Positions 1-8,704 of a stretch of DNA of 64,000 nt are shown piece by piece (the first letter of the stretch is position 1; the number at the start of each line of letters is the position of its first letter). The DNA comes from Dokdonella sp. (GTDB lineage: Bacteria > Pseudomonadota > Gammaproteobacteria > Xanthomonadales > Rhodanobacteraceae). The notes under the pieces were generated by a model. It was not told the origin of the DNA. It did no database searches and saw nothing but the letters and a program-made list of their open reading frames with translations. The stretch covers positions 62,001 through 126,000 of the forward strand of contig NZ_JAHCAP010000005.1 of the NCBI RefSeq assembly GCF_019634815.1, given 5' to 3'. Position numbers and translations under genes: made by a program.

Positions 1-25
1 TGCCGCTGGCGAGCACGAGCTTCAT
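1..25 (-). CDS. rdgB: RdgB/HAM1-type dITP/XTP pyrophosphatase, N-terminal fragment
   Basis: Only the first eight codons are inside the window; they read MKLVLASG on the minus strand, the usual opening of the RdgB/HAM1 house-cleaning nucleotide pyrophosphatases, which hydrolyse dITP and XTP to keep deaminated purines out of DNA. The ATG (25..23) overlaps the stop of the upstream VOC gene as ATGA, so it is translationally coupled to it. Its position after rph fits the gammaproteobacterial order rph-rdgB. The call rests on eight residues plus context. Confidence 0.7.
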
Positions 26-414
26 CCGCGGCGCTCGATCAGATCCCAGCGATTGCCGTAGAGATCGGCGAACACCACGACGGTGCCGTGCTCTTCGTGA
101 CGCGGCGGTGTTTCCGGCTGCACGCCCGCGGCGAGCAGGCGCGCATGGTCGCGCGCGAAGTCGTCGGTGTGCAGGAAGAAACCGACGCGGCCGCCATGCT
201 GCTTGCCGATCGCGGCGAGTTGTTCGGGCGTGGTCGCCTTCGCCAGCAGGAGCGAGAACGCAGCGTCGGCGCTCGGTGCAATGCGCAGCCAGCGCTTGCC
301 ACCACCGAGGTCGCTGTCTTCGAGCACCACGAAGCCGAGTGCGCGGGAGAACCATGCGCTGGCTTCGTCGTAGTCCCGTACCAGCAGCGCGATCGACGCG
401 ATGCGCCGCGTCAT
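22..414 (-). CDS. VOC/glyoxalase-fold protein between rph and rdgB
   Basis: 130-residue protein starting [18 protein letters not shown]. The opening strand ([21 protein letters not shown]) and the closing GNRWDLIE are hallmarks of the vicinal-oxygen-chelate (glyoxalase/bleomycin resistance/dioxygenase) fold, a single-domain member that would act as a dimer. The family includes lyases, dioxygenases and binding proteins, so the substrate cannot be read from the sequence. The ATG (414..412) overlaps the rph stop as ATGA and its own stop overlaps the rdgB ATG, so all three genes look like one translationally coupled unit. A much longer frame upstream is only the antisense-frame extension into rph and was trimmed. 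Confidence 0.85.
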   Translation of the reverse strand: MTRRIASIALLVRDYDEASAWFSRALGFVVLEDSDLGGGKRWLRIAPSADAAFSLLLAKATTPEQLAAIGKQHGGRVGFFLHTDDFARDHARLLAAGVQPETPPRHEEHGTVVVFADLYGNRWDLIERRG

Positions 415-1151
415 CGACGTGCCAGCGCCGCGCGCTGTGCTTCGCACAGTTCGTTGATGCCCTTGCCGGCCAAGCCGATCAGGGCATCGAGTTCGTCGCG
501 GCGGAAGGCGTGGCCTTCGGCGGTGCCCTGCAGTTCGATGAAACCGCCGCCATCGTTCATGACGATGTTCATGTCGGTGTCGCAGGCCGAATCCTCGGCG
601 TAATCCAGATCGAGCACCGGCACGCCCTTGTAGATGCCGACCGAAACCGCGGCGACCGCGCCGAAGATCGGCTCTCGCTTGATCGCGTTGCGCGCCTTGA
701 GCCAATTGACCGCATCGACCAGGGCGACATAGGCCCCGGTGATGGCCGCGGTACGCGTGCCGCCGTCGGCCTGGATCACGTCGCAGTCGAGCGTGATGGT
801 GCGCTCGCCCAGCGCGTTGCGATCGACGCAGGCGCGCAGCGCGCGACCGATCAGGCGCTGGATTTCCATCGTGCGCCCGCCCTGGCCCCCGCGCGCGGCC
901 TCGCGCTGCGTGCGCTGGCCGGTGGCACGCGGCAGCATGCCGTATTCGGCCGTGACCCAGCCTTCACCCTTGCCGCGCAGGAATGGTGGCACCTTGTCCT
1001 CGACGCTGGCCGTGCACAGCACGCGGGTGTCGCCAAAGCTGATCAGCACCGAGCCTTCGGCATGGCGCGTGTGGCCGCGTTCGATGCTCACGCTGCGCAA
1101 TTGGTCGGCGCCGCGGCCGGAAGGGCGGACGAAATCCTGGGGAGTGCTCAT
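411..1151 (-). CDS. rph: Ribonuclease PH
   Basis: 246-residue phosphorolytic 3'-5' exoribonuclease that trims tRNA 3' ends, using phosphate to release nucleoside diphosphates; normally a hexameric cytoplasmic ring. The sequence carries the family signatures: an N-terminal R-x-x-G-R-x-x-D-Q-L-R segment, a phosphate-site T-R-T-A region ([11 protein letters not shown]) and the C-terminal CDTDMN(I/V)V(M) block with the metal-binding Asp residues. The start at 1151 (MSTPQDF) is preferred over a 13-codon extension because it gives the family length of about 240. It is divergent from yicC with a 68-bp spacer, the classic rph/yicC arrangement. Confidence 0.95.
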   Translation of the reverse strand: MSTPQDFVRPSGRGADQLRSVSIERGHTRHAEGSVLISFGDTRVLCTASVEDKVPPFLRGKGEGWVTAEYGMLPRATGQRTQREAARGGQGGRTMEIQRLIGRALRACVDRNALGERTITLDCDVIQADGGTRTAAITGAYVALVDAVNWLKARNAIKREPIFGAVAAVSVGIYKGVPVLDLDYAEDSACDTDMNIVMNDGGGFIELQGTAEGHAFRRDELDALIGLAGKGINELCEAQRAALARR

Positions 1152-1219
1152 GTGCGCGTGGTTTGGGAATCGAGCCGCAGAGTTTACCATTGCCGCTCTT
1201 CCAGCCTGATGGACGTGCC

Positions 1220-2083
1220 ATGTTGCGGAGCATGACTGCCTTTGCCAGCGCCGAGAGCGACACCGGCCACGGCGCGCTGTCGATCGAGCTGCGTTCGGTC
1301 AACCACCGTTATCTGGAGCTGGGCCTGCGCCTGCCCGACGAATTGCGCACGCTCGAGGCGCAGGTGCGCGAGCGCGTGGGCAATCGGCTTGCACGCGGCA
1401 AGGTCGATCTGGGCATGCGCTGGAAGCCGGCTGCGGCGAGTGCCGCGGCCATCGCGATCGACGAAGACTTCGTGGCGCGGCTGGCCGATACCGCTCAGGC
1501 ACTCGCGGCGCGCTTTCCGCAGCTCAATGTCGATTTCGCATCCTTGCTCAACTGGCCTGGCGTGCTGCTCGACCGCGATACCGATCAGGATGCGCTGCGC
1601 AGCGCGGCGCTGGCCCTGCTCGATCGCGCGCTCGACGAGATGGTCGCCACGCGCGAGCGCGAAGGCAGCCGTCTCGGCGGGTTCCTGCGCGAGCGGCTCG
1701 ATGCGATCGAGCGCATCGTGGCCGATGTACGGACGCATTTGCCCGAAGTGCGCGTCGCCCTGCGCGCGAAGTTCGATGCGCGGCTGGCCGAACTCAAGCA
1801 GCCGCTCGATCCCGGGCGCATCGAGCAGGAAGTGGTGCTCCAACTCCAACGCATCGACGTCGACGAGGAGCTCGACCGGCTCGGCGCGCACATCCTCGAA
1901 GCACGGCGTGTGCTCAGCCTCAAGGAAGCGGTCGGTCGGCGACTGGATTTCCTCATGCAGGAGTTCAACCGCGAGGCCAACACGCTGGGCTCCAAGTCGG
2001 CCGACCCGCTCACGACCAAGGCCGCGGTGGAACTGAAGGTCCTGATCGAGCAGATGCGCGAGCAGGTGCAGAACCTGGAATGA
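1220..2083 (+). CDS. yicC: YicC family endoribonuclease-like protein
   Basis: 287 residues, exactly the usual length of YicC/YloC proteins. The start [12 protein letters not shown] matches the conserved M-x-x-S-M-T-(G/A)-(F/Y) opening, and the C-terminal [21 protein letters not shown] and LK..IEQ(M/I)REQVQN(L/V)E blocks are diagnostic. Members act on RNA; the E. coli protein is linked to RyhB decay, and the family is described as a metal-dependent endoribonuclease. An upstream in-frame GTG at 1163 is rejected since conserved sequence begins at 1220. In related bacteria yicC is followed directly by gmk; here an exported-protein gene intervenes. Confidence 0.93.
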   Translation: MLRSMTAFASAESDTGHGALSIELRSVNHRYLELGLRLPDELRTLEAQVRERVGNRLARGKVDLGMRWKPAAASAAAIAIDEDFVARLADTAQALAARFPQLNVDFASLLNWPGVLLDRDTDQDALRSAALALLDRALDEMVATREREGSRLGGFLRERLDAIERIVADVRTHLPEVRVALRAKFDARLAELKQPLDPGRIEQEVVLQLQRIDVDEELDRLGAHILEARRVLSLKEAVGRRLDFLMQEFNREANTLGSKSADPLTTKAAVELKVLIEQMREQVQNLE

Positions 2084-2171
2084 AACAAGGCCGCCTGCAG
2101 GTGGGTGCGTCGATGTCGTGGTGCGTTACGCCCGATCCATCCGGATTGGGTGCCATGTTCTGGAGGGGGTC

Positions 2172-3746
2172 ATGATCAAGGCAAGACGAAAGCTGATGGG
2201 TTTGATGCTGGCAACGATGGCGGGCACATCGATGGCTGCGGACTTTGCCGGTGGTGGCACGGGACCGATTCCGGACGGCAATGCGACGGGCCTCACGGTC
2301 AGCTTCAACGTCTCCGGGATCAGCAGCGGCGTTGGCCGGCTCGCGTTGAAGCTGGATCTCGCCCACACCTGGGTCGGTGACTTGGAGGCCACCCTGCGTT
2401 CGCCGGGCGGCACCGCGCAACTGGTGGTGTTCGGGCGGGTCGGTATCACGCCTGCTTCCCTTTTTGGCTTCAACGCCAATCTGGGCGGCGTTTACGAGTT
2501 CTCCGACCGCGCCACTGCTGATCTTTGGGCGACGGCAGCGACGCTCACGAGCAGCGAGACAGTTCCTCCAGGTGCCTAACGCACCAGCGGCGCAGGTGTC
2601 GCCGGCACACGGCGCGGTGGGTGCACGACCTGGCTGGCGGGCGCCTTCGCGGGTCTGACCGGTGCGCAGGTCAATGGCACTTGGACGCTCACGATCGCCG
2701 ACCGCGTCGGCGGTGATACCGGCAGCATCAGCAGCGCCCTGCTCAGCATCGGCGAGGCAGCCGATGACCTGTTCAGCGATGGCTTCGATGCGCCCGTGAC
2801 GGGTAGCTGTCAGCGCGTGCGCTCTGACTACACGGCCAGCGGGCGCAGCAGCTATGTGCTCGTGCGCAACACTGGCGGAGGTGCCAATGGCGCGATCACC
2901 TGGTACGTGAAGAACAACGATGGCAGCGCTGCGGGAGCTGAATCCAACTTCGAACTCGGCAACGCATCGGATTTCTTCGCTGATGGCGACATCGACGGCG
3001 ATGGCATTGCCGATGCGATCGTCTGGTCCGCCGGCGCGACGGGCCAATTCAAGGTGCGTCGCTCCAGCCGCCCGGGCCTGACACCGCTACTGGTCTCCTT
3101 CGGTACGACCGGGGACGATCCCAAGCACATCGGCGACTACGACGGCGATGGCATCGATGACCTTGCGGTGTACCGCGCAGGAATCGGCGCAGGTGCGCCC
3201 TCGCACACGCTGATCCGGCTGAGCAGTTCCGGCAAGGTGCGCGATCTGGTCACCGGGGAGAATGGCGCCTTCCCCAACGGCGGCATCGACTACACCGGCG
3301 ATGGCCGGGCCGACATGGCGATCCAGAGCAACGCCGGCGGAGGCGTGGCGAACATCCGCATCTTCGATGGTACGGATGGCGCCCTGGCCTCGACCTTCAA
3401 TTTTGGCGCGCCGAGCGATGTCATGGTCACGGGCAACCATTTCGGTACTTCCCTGGGCGACATCACCACGATTCGTGGCGTGAGCGGCGACATCCAATGG
3501 ACCACACGCGACGGCCAGACGGGTATTGGGCAGCCTGCGGTCGCAATGGGGGCATCTGCAAGCGATTTCCCTCTATCCGGCGATTTCGATGGCGACGGCC
3601 TGGACGACTACGCGGTCTGGCGGCCATCGGCGACGGCTGGCGCATCAAAGTTCATTGTTCGACGCAGCAGCAGCCCGGCCACGCCCCTGGAAGTTCCGAT
3701 GGGACAGAGTGGCGATTACCCGGTCGAGAATTCGCGCACGCATTGA
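2172..3746 (+). pseudogene. Secreted P-domain/FG-GAP repeat protein interrupted by one in-frame stop
   Basis: An ATG at 2172 with a strong Shine-Dalgarno (GGAGGGGG) starts a protein with a signal peptide (MIKARRKLMG...AGTSMAA). It continues into a proprotein-convertase P-domain (SFNVSG..., LKLDLAHTWVGDLEATLRSPGG), then hits TAA at 2577-2579. The same frame resumes without any indel: the rest of the P-domain (VNGTWTLTIADRVGGDTGS), a DDLFSDGFD linker at 2763-2789, and four FG-GAP/VCBS-like repeats with calcium-type DxDxDG loops (DIDGDGIAD, DYDGDGIDD, DYTGDGRAD, DFDGDGLDD) to a stop at 3746. Read through, it would be about 524 residues. A tyrosine codon (TAT/TAC) mutated to TAA is the simplest explanation. 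It is either a recent nonsense allele or a sequencing error. Function would be extracellular, perhaps adhesive or protein-binding. Confidence 0.8.
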
Positions 3747-3769
3747 TCGGGACGCGGCGCGGCATGCTT

Positions 3770-3804
3770 CTGGCGGTCGGCATCTTGGTTGACGCCGCCG
3801 CCAG
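3770..3804 (+). terminator. Imperfect hairpin between the P-domain gene and gmk
   Basis: CTGGCGG-T-CGGC (3770-3781) pairs with GCCG-CCGCCAG (3794-3804): eleven base pairs with one bulged T and a 12-nt loop. No T-run follows, so it may be a weak terminator or a leader structure of gmk. It covers an alternative TTG start for gmk at 3789, which argues against that start. Confidence 0.4.
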
Positions 3805-3845
3805 AGGCTGCTTTCATCCTCGCCCCCTTGCCGGGTCGATCAGGC

Positions 3846-4463
3846 GTGAGCGGAACCCTCTACATCGTCGCGGCGCCGTCGGGTGCCGGCAAATCGAGCC
3901 TCGTCAATGCGCTGCTCGAGCGTGAGCCGGGCATTGCGCTGTCGATCTCGCACACCACACGCCCGCCGCGGCCCAATGACCGCGATGGCGAGCACTACCA
4001 TTTCGTCAACCGCGGCGTGTTCGAGCACATGGTGGCGCAAGGCGCGTTCCTCGAATATGCCGAAGTGTTCGGCAATCTGTACGGCACGTCGTGCACGGCA
4101 GTCGAGCCGCTGCTCGCGCAAGGGCGCGACGTGCTGCTCGAAATCGACTGGCAGGGCGCGCGTCAGGTACGCGCTGCGCGGCCGAAGTGCGTCAGCGTTT
4201 TCATCCTGCCGCCGTCGCGCGCCGAACTCGAGCGGCGCCTGCGTGCGCGCGCTTCCGACAGCGCAGCGACGATCGCGCGGCGTCTGGCAGATTCGCGTGG
4301 TGAGGTTGCCCACGTGGACGACTTCGATTACGTGCTCATCAATGACGATTTCGCCATTGCGCTCGAGCAGTTGCGCGCGATCGTGACCTGCCAACGCCTG
4401 CGCCGCGAAGTCCAGCTCGTCCGCAATGCCGCCCTGCTCGACGACTTGTTGAAGGGCGAATGA
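3846..4463 (+). CDS. gmk: Guanylate kinase
   Basis: 205 residues; phosphorylates GMP to GDP with ATP, an essential cytoplasmic step of guanine nucleotide synthesis that also feeds (p)ppGpp metabolism. Starting at GTG 3846 gives VSGTLYIV, followed by the P-loop APSGAGKSSLV, the GMP-binding HTTRPPRPND.DGEHYHFV segment and the EIDWQGARQV motif, all at family positions. An upstream TTG (3789) would add 19 residues absent from the family and lies inside a hairpin, so the GTG is chosen, although its ribosome site is weak. In xanthomonads gmk normally precedes rpoZ and spoT; here the mla genes separate them. Confidence 0.94.
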   Translation: MSGTLYIVAAPSGAGKSSLVNALLEREPGIALSISHTTRPPRPNDRDGEHYHFVNRGVFEHMVAQGAFLEYAEVFGNLYGTSCTAVEPLLAQGRDVLLEIDWQGARQVRAARPKCVSVFILPPSRAELERRLRARASDSAATIARRLADSRGEVAHVDDFDYVLINDDFAIALEQLRAIVTCQRLRREVQLVRNAALLDDLLKGE

Positions 4464-4551
4464 CCGATCGGTCCGCGCCCGTGGTCAGGCTTGCGTCGCA
4501 TCAGCTAAGGTATTCCGTCCGATTTTCCATCCAGTTCACTCGAGAGTTGCC

Positions 4552-5391
4552 TTGAGCGAGTCCGGCGCCCCATCCAGTCGAAACGGCGATGCCCTGGTGC
4601 GAGTGCGAGGGCTGCGCACCGTGCTCGGCCGCAAGACGATCTTCGACGACGTCGATGTCGATATTCCGCGCGGCAAGATCACTGCAATCATGGGGCCAAG
4701 CGGCTGCGGCAAGACCACGCTGCTGCGCCACATCTCCGGCCAGCGCATGCCTGATGCGGGGCGCATCGAGATCGACGGCGCGAACGTGCCGACATTGCCG
4801 CGCCCGGCACTGTTCGGCTTGCGCGAGAAGATCGGCTACCTGTTTCAGAATTCGGCACTGCTGACCGACTATGACGTGTTCGAAAATGTCGCGTTTCCGC
4901 TGCGTCAGCATCTGCGTTTGCCCGAAGACGTGCTGCGCAATATCGTGCTGACCAAGCTCGAGGCGGTTGGCCTGCGCGGTGCGGCAGCGCTGATGCCGGC
5001 GGAGCTTTCCGGCGGCATGGCGCGGCGCGTGGCGCTGGCGCGGGCGATCATCCGCGACCCGATGTTGATTCTGTACGACGAACCCTTTGTCGGCCTTGAT
5101 CCGATTGCGCTCAATCAGGTGCTGCGCATGATCCGCACGCTCAATGACACGCTCGGCGTCACCAGCGTGCTGGTGGCGCATGAGTTCTCGGCGGTGGCGC
5201 GCGTGGCCGATCTGGTTTATCTGCTCGCCGGTGGCAAGATCGTTGCGCACGGAACGCCCGAGGAATTGCGCAAGGATCCCTCGCCGTGGACGCGGCAGTT
5301 CTTCGGCGGCGAGGCCGATGGCCCGGTGCCGTTCCAGTATCCGGCGGGCGACTATGCGGCCGACCTGGGCTTTGCCGAGGCGGCCCGATGA
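4552..5391 (+). CDS. mlaF: Mla phospholipid transporter, ATP-binding subunit
   Basis: 279-residue ABC ATPase of the MlaFEDB inner-membrane complex, which moves phospholipids between inner and outer membrane with periplasmic MlaC and outer-membrane MlaA. Visible motifs: Walker A GPSGCGKTT (residues 48-56), Q-loop FQNSALL, signature LSGGMARR (the Mla-type variant of LSGGQ), Walker B LILYDEPF, and H-loop VAHE. The start appears to be TTG 4552, because conserved sequence (LVRVRGL) begins only 15 codons later and no ATG or GTG lies suitably upstream. The stop overlaps mlaE as ATGA. First gene of mlaFEDCB. Confidence 0.93.
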   Translation: MSESGAPSSRNGDALVRVRGLRTVLGRKTIFDDVDVDIPRGKITAIMGPSGCGKTTLLRHISGQRMPDAGRIEIDGANVPTLPRPALFGLREKIGYLFQNSALLTDYDVFENVAFPLRQHLRLPEDVLRNIVLTKLEAVGLRGAAALMPAELSGGMARRVALARAIIRDPMLILYDEPFVGLDPIALNQVLRMIRTLNDTLGVTSVLVAHEFSAVARVADLVYLLAGGKIVAHGTPEELRKDPSPWTRQFFGGEADGPVPFQYPAGDYAADLGFAEAAR

Positions 5392-6158
5392 ACACTCGCA
5401 GCGGCCCCTTCGCCGGCATCGCCGATGCGCTGGCGCAGATCGGCGCCTGCGGCCTGTTCGGGCTGCAGGTCCTCGCAGCGTTGCCGGCAAGCCTGCGCCA
5501 CTGGCGCGAAACCGTGCGCCAGATCTGGTTCACCGGGGCGATGAGTCTGGTCATCATCATGACCTGCGGCCTGTTCGTGGGCATGGTGCTGGGCCTGCAG
5601 CTCTACTACGTGCTGTCGATCTTCGGCGGTACCGCGGCGTTGGGTACGGTGGTCTCGCTTTCGCTCTATCGCGAACTCGGTCCGGTGGTGACCGCCTTGC
5701 TGTTTGCCGGTCGCGCCGGCACCTCGATCACTGCCGAAATCGGCCTGATGCGCGCCACCGATCAGCTGGATGCGATGGAAATGATGGCCGTCGACCCAGT
5801 CGCCTACGTGGCCACGCCGCGCTTCATCGCGGGGATCCTCGCCATGCCGCTGCTCGCCTGCGTGTTCAATGCCCTGGGCATTTTCGGCGCGCATCTGGTC
5901 GGTGTGAACTGGCTCGGGCTCGACAACGGCACGTTCTGGTCGAACATGACTTCGAGCGTCGATGTCTGGAAGGACGTCGTCAACGGCGTGTGGAAGAGCG
6001 CGGTGTTCGGCGGCGTGGTGGCGCTGATCGCGGTGTTTCAGGGCTATACCACCGCACCGACCAGCGAAGGCGTGGCGCATGCGACCACGCGCACGGTGGT
6101 GTTTTCCTCGATCGTCGTGCTGGCGGTCGATTTCGTGATGACTGCATTCTTGATGTGA
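5388..6158 (+). CDS. mlaE: Mla phospholipid transporter, permease subunit
   Basis: 256-residue MlaE-family permease with about five to six hydrophobic segments. Diagnostic stretches are GLFVGMVLGLQ near residue 65, LGPVVTALLFAGRAGTSITAEIG near residues 100-122, and VDPVAYVATPRF. It forms the membrane dimer that MlaF powers and on which the MlaD ring sits. The ATG at 5388 overlaps the mlaF stop (ATGA), so the two are coupled. A longer frame beginning at 5286 is an extension inside mlaF and was discarded. Confidence 0.94.
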   Translation: MNTRSGPFAGIADALAQIGACGLFGLQVLAALPASLRHWRETVRQIWFTGAMSLVIIMTCGLFVGMVLGLQLYYVLSIFGGTAALGTVVSLSLYRELGPVVTALLFAGRAGTSITAEIGLMRATDQLDAMEMMAVDPVAYVATPRFIAGILAMPLLACVFNALGIFGAHLVGVNWLGLDNGTFWSNMTSSVDVWKDVVNGVWKSAVFGGVVALIAVFQGYTTAPTSEGVAHATTRTVVFSSIVVLAVDFVMTAFLM

Positions 6159-6168
6159 GGCGAGTGCC

Positions 6169-6702
6169 GTGACGCAACGACGTTCCTACCAGATCGGCTC
6201 GGGCCTGTTCATCCTGCTCGGTTTCGCAGCGCTCGCCTATCTGGCGACGCAGACGACCTCGATCGCCAACTTCAGCCAGGGGCCGAGCTACACGCTCAAG
6301 GCGAGCTTTGGCAACATCGGTCAGCTCAAGCTGAGGGCGCCGGTCAAGATCGCCGGTGTTCGCATCGGTTCGGTCGAATCGATCGATGTGGATCCGGTCA
6401 AGCTCGATGCGCGCGTGAAGCTGTCGATCGACAAGCGCTACAGCGAGATTCCCGATGATTCCTCGGCGGCGATATTCACCAGCGGTTTACTGGGTGATCA
6501 GTACGTTGGCATCCAGCCTGGCGGTTCGCCGGAGATGTTCAAGGACGGCGACGAGTTCGTGCTCACGCAATCCTCGATGCAGCTGGAAGACCTGATTGGC
6601 AAGTTCCTCGTCAACGGTTCGCCGGCATCCAACGCCGATGCGAAAGACAAGGGAGACGATACCAATGGTCATCCCGCGAGCCCGGGTTCGCCCAAGTCCT
6701 GA
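6169..6702 (+). CDS. mlaD: Mla phospholipid transporter, MCE-domain substrate-binding subunit
   Basis: 177 residues: an N-terminal membrane anchor (about residues 11-27, GLFILLGFAALAYLA), then one MCE domain (YTLKASFGNIGQLKLRAPVKIAGVRIGSV through SGLLGDQYVGIQPGG), and a low-complexity C-terminal tail. MlaD forms a hexameric periplasmic ring giving lipids a path to MlaC. It starts at GTG 6169, ten bases after mlaE, preceded by a weak purine-rich site (gaggcgag). The length is typical for MlaD. Confidence 0.93.
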   Translation: MTQRRSYQIGSGLFILLGFAALAYLATQTTSIANFSQGPSYTLKASFGNIGQLKLRAPVKIAGVRIGSVESIDVDPVKLDARVKLSIDKRYSEIPDDSSAAIFTSGLLGDQYVGIQPGGSPEMFKDGDEFVLTQSSMQLEDLIGKFLVNGSPASNADAKDKGDDTNGHPASPGSPKS

Positions 6703-6718
6703 ACAATACGGAGTCGAC

Positions 6719-7366
6719 ATGTTCCTGCGCACCCTTGCCCTTGTCTTCGGCCTGCTCGTTGCCGGCGCCTTCGCGCTGCCTGCACATGCCGATCAGCAAA
6801 CGCCGGATCAGGTCGTGCAGGGCATTGCCGACGACCTGGGCAAGGCCATTGAAGGTCATCGTGAGGAATTGAAGCAGGATCACGTGAGATTGATCAAACT
6901 CATCGATGGCCTGCTGTTGCCGCATTTCGACATCGACTACGCATCGATCCTCGTGCTCGGCCAGTACGCACGCAGCGCCACCCCGGAGCAGCGCGCGCGC
7001 TTTGCCAAGGCGTTTTACAACTCGATCGCGCACCGTTATGCCGAAGGCCTGCTCAACTACACGCGTGGCCGCGTGCAGGTACTGCCGAGCAAGGGCGACC
7101 TCAGCGACAAGCGCAGCATCGTGCGCACCCAGGTCGTGCTCGACGATGGCAAGACGGTGAGTGTCGACTACGCCTTCCGCAAGACCCGCGACGGGCAGTG
7201 GAAGGCCTACGACGTGATCATCGAGGGCATTTCCTACGTCACCAACTATCGCAACCAGGTCGGCGAGGAAGTGCGCAAGACCGGTCTGGAAGCGCTGATT
7301 TCCCGCCTGGAAACCCAGGGCGAACAGGCGCTCGATGCGATGGACAAGGCGCAGAAGGGCGGCTGA
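6719..7366 (+). CDS. mlaC: Mla periplasmic phospholipid-binding protein
   Basis: 215 residues starting with a Sec signal peptide (MFLRTLALVFGLLVAGAFALPAHA) and an MlaC/Ttg2D domain (ILVLGQYAR...RARFAKAFYNSIAHRYAEGLL; DGQWKAYDVIIEGISYVTNYRNQ). It shuttles phospholipids between MlaA at the outer membrane and the MlaD ring. The ATG at 6719 follows ACGGAG; the open frame upstream of it overlaps mlaD and lacks homology. It abuts mlaB as TGATG. Confidence 0.93.
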   Translation: MFLRTLALVFGLLVAGAFALPAHADQQTPDQVVQGIADDLGKAIEGHREELKQDHVRLIKLIDGLLLPHFDIDYASILVLGQYARSATPEQRARFAKAFYNSIAHRYAEGLLNYTRGRVQVLPSKGDLSDKRSIVRTQVVLDDGKTVSVDYAFRKTRDGQWKAYDVIIEGISYVTNYRNQVGEEVRKTGLEALISRLETQGEQALDAMDKAQKGG

Positions 7367-7665
7367 TGGACGCAAGGTTCGTGATCGACCACGACGAGGC
7401 CGGACCCCGGTTGCGGGGGCGCATGGGTTTCGCCGAGGCAGCCACGGCGGCGTCGCGCTGGCGCGAACTGGTCGGCGCGGGCCAGCAGCAGGTCGAAGTC
7501 GATCTCTCCGGGCTGGAGCGTCCCGACAGCGCGACGCTCGCGGTGCTGCTCGCATGGTCGGCGCGCGCGCAGCACGCCGGGATCCGCCTGCTCTATCGGG
7601 AACCGCCGCCGGGCCTGCTTGCGCTCGCGCGTCTGTGCGGCACCGAGCAACTGCTGCTCGCTTGA
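7366..7665 (+). CDS. mlaB: STAS-domain Mla subunit
   Basis: 99-residue STAS-domain protein. The core VEVDLSGLERPDSATLAVLLAW with the conserved D-S-(A/S) turn and the following amphipathic helix match MlaB, the cytoplasmic subunit that binds MlaF and stabilises or regulates the complex. The ATG shares a base with the mlaC stop (TGATG), so it is coupled. Small and divergent as usual for MlaB; the operon position makes the assignment secure. Confidence 0.85.
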   Translation: MDARFVIDHDEAGPRLRGRMGFAEAATAASRWRELVGAGQQQVEVDLSGLERPDSATLAVLLAWSARAQHAGIRLLYREPPPGLLALARLCGTEQLLLA

Positions 7666-7693
7666 GTGTGTGCAGTCGTTCGATTGGCGCCGA

Positions 7694-8518
7694 TCAGTGC
7701 TTGGCTGGTTCGGCGTTCTTGCTCTTTTCGTACTCGAGCTGTTCTTCGAGCAGGGCGTCGACGTCGACATCGTTGGTGCCCTGCAGTTGCTCGATGATCT
7801 CGTCGGGTGGGTGCCCGGCGTAGATTGCGTACAGCCGGCGCTGGCGATAGGCGTCGCGCTGGAAGATATAGGGGTCGAATACGCCTTCGAGCAGGCTCTC
7901 GGCCTCGATCCCGCGTGAGCGCAAGGTGACCAGATAGAACAGGTTCGGCGAATACTGGCTGAGGAACCAGCTGTCATTGCGCAGGCCGTACCAGTACAGC
8001 GGATCGAAGAACTGATCGACCGGCATGCGCAGCACGTCGCGGCCGGTGGTTGGCCCGACCAGCGGCAAGACCAGATACGGACCTTCGGGAATGCCCCATT
8101 TGGCCAGGGTCACGCCGAAATCGGTCTCGTCGTAGGGCAGTTTCATCTTGCTGGCCGGGTCGAACAGGCCGATGACACCGATCGTGGTGTTGACGGCAAA
8201 GCGGCCTGAATTTCGCAGCGCCGACTCGGCATCGGCCTGCAGCAGGTCGTTGATGATCGTGATCGGCATCTTGATGTTGGCGAAGAAGTTCGAGATCAGG
8301 CGCCTGGCGGTGTCGTTGGTGATCTTGCGATAGGTCACCGCGACCGGCCGGATCACCGCCTTGTCGGCGGCATCGTTGAAGGTGTAAACCTTGCGGTTGA
8401 ACGACTCCAGCGGGTCATCGGTCCGCGGCGGGGCGATCGTGCCGCAGCCCGTCAGAACGGTGGCGCACAGCGCCAGCAGGCCCGCGCGTTGCAGGTGGGT
8501 CAGTGCCTTCAAAGCCAT
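7694..8518 (-). CDS. mlaA: Outer-membrane lipoprotein MlaA/VacJ
   Basis: 274 residues with a lipoprotein signal peptide ending in the lipobox LTGC (Cys near residue 25). The VacJ domain follows: DDPLESFNRKVYTFND near the N-terminus, NTTIGVIGLFDPASK, DFGVTLAKWG..EGPYLVLPLVGPTTGRD. MlaA removes mislocalised phospholipids from the outer leaflet and hands them to MlaC. Here it lies on the strand opposite mlaFEDCB, convergent with mlaB (28-bp gap), so it has its own promoter in the spacer shared with rpoZ. The C-terminal tail (after about residue 230) is acidic and charged. Confidence 0.94.
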   Translation of the reverse strand: MALKALTHLQRAGLLALCATVLTGCGTIAPPRTDDPLESFNRKVYTFNDAADKAVIRPVAVTYRKITNDTARRLISNFFANIKMPITIINDLLQADAESALRNSGRFAVNTTIGVIGLFDPASKMKLPYDETDFGVTLAKWGIPEGPYLVLPLVGPTTGRDVLRMPVDQFFDPLYWYGLRNDSWFLSQYSPNLFYLVTLRSRGIEAESLLEGVFDPYIFQRDAYRQRRLYAIYAGHPPDEIIEQLQGTNDVDVDALLEEQLEYEKSKNAEPAKH

Positions 8519-8625
8519 TGAAAGGTCTCAAATGTGCGTCATGGGCGACGCACGTCGGGGTGTCTCAGCCGTGGCGCAAGGCTACGCGAAAACACGCTGG
8601 AGGTGCACCCGGGACGGCCTGCTGA

Positions 8626-8655
8626 TTGCACTGCACAAAACCGGGACGCTACAAT
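8626..8655 (+). promoter_or_regulatory. Sigma-70-type promoter upstream of rpoZ
   Basis: TTGCAC (8626-8631), an 18-bp spacer and TACAAT (8650-8655) lie 49 bp ahead of the rpoZ ATG. Both hexamers match consensus well, and no other gene lies between. It probably drives rpoZ-spoT and perhaps further genes, independently of gmk. Confidence 0.6.
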
Positions 8656-8704
8656 GCCTGCCCGTAAAGCCATGAATTGGCTTCAATTTTACCGGAGAGT
8701 TTCG

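Noticed and set aside
3789..3845. Upstream TTG start for gmk
   Set aside because: Adds residues absent in the family and lies within a hairpin; conserved sequence starts at the GTG at 3846.
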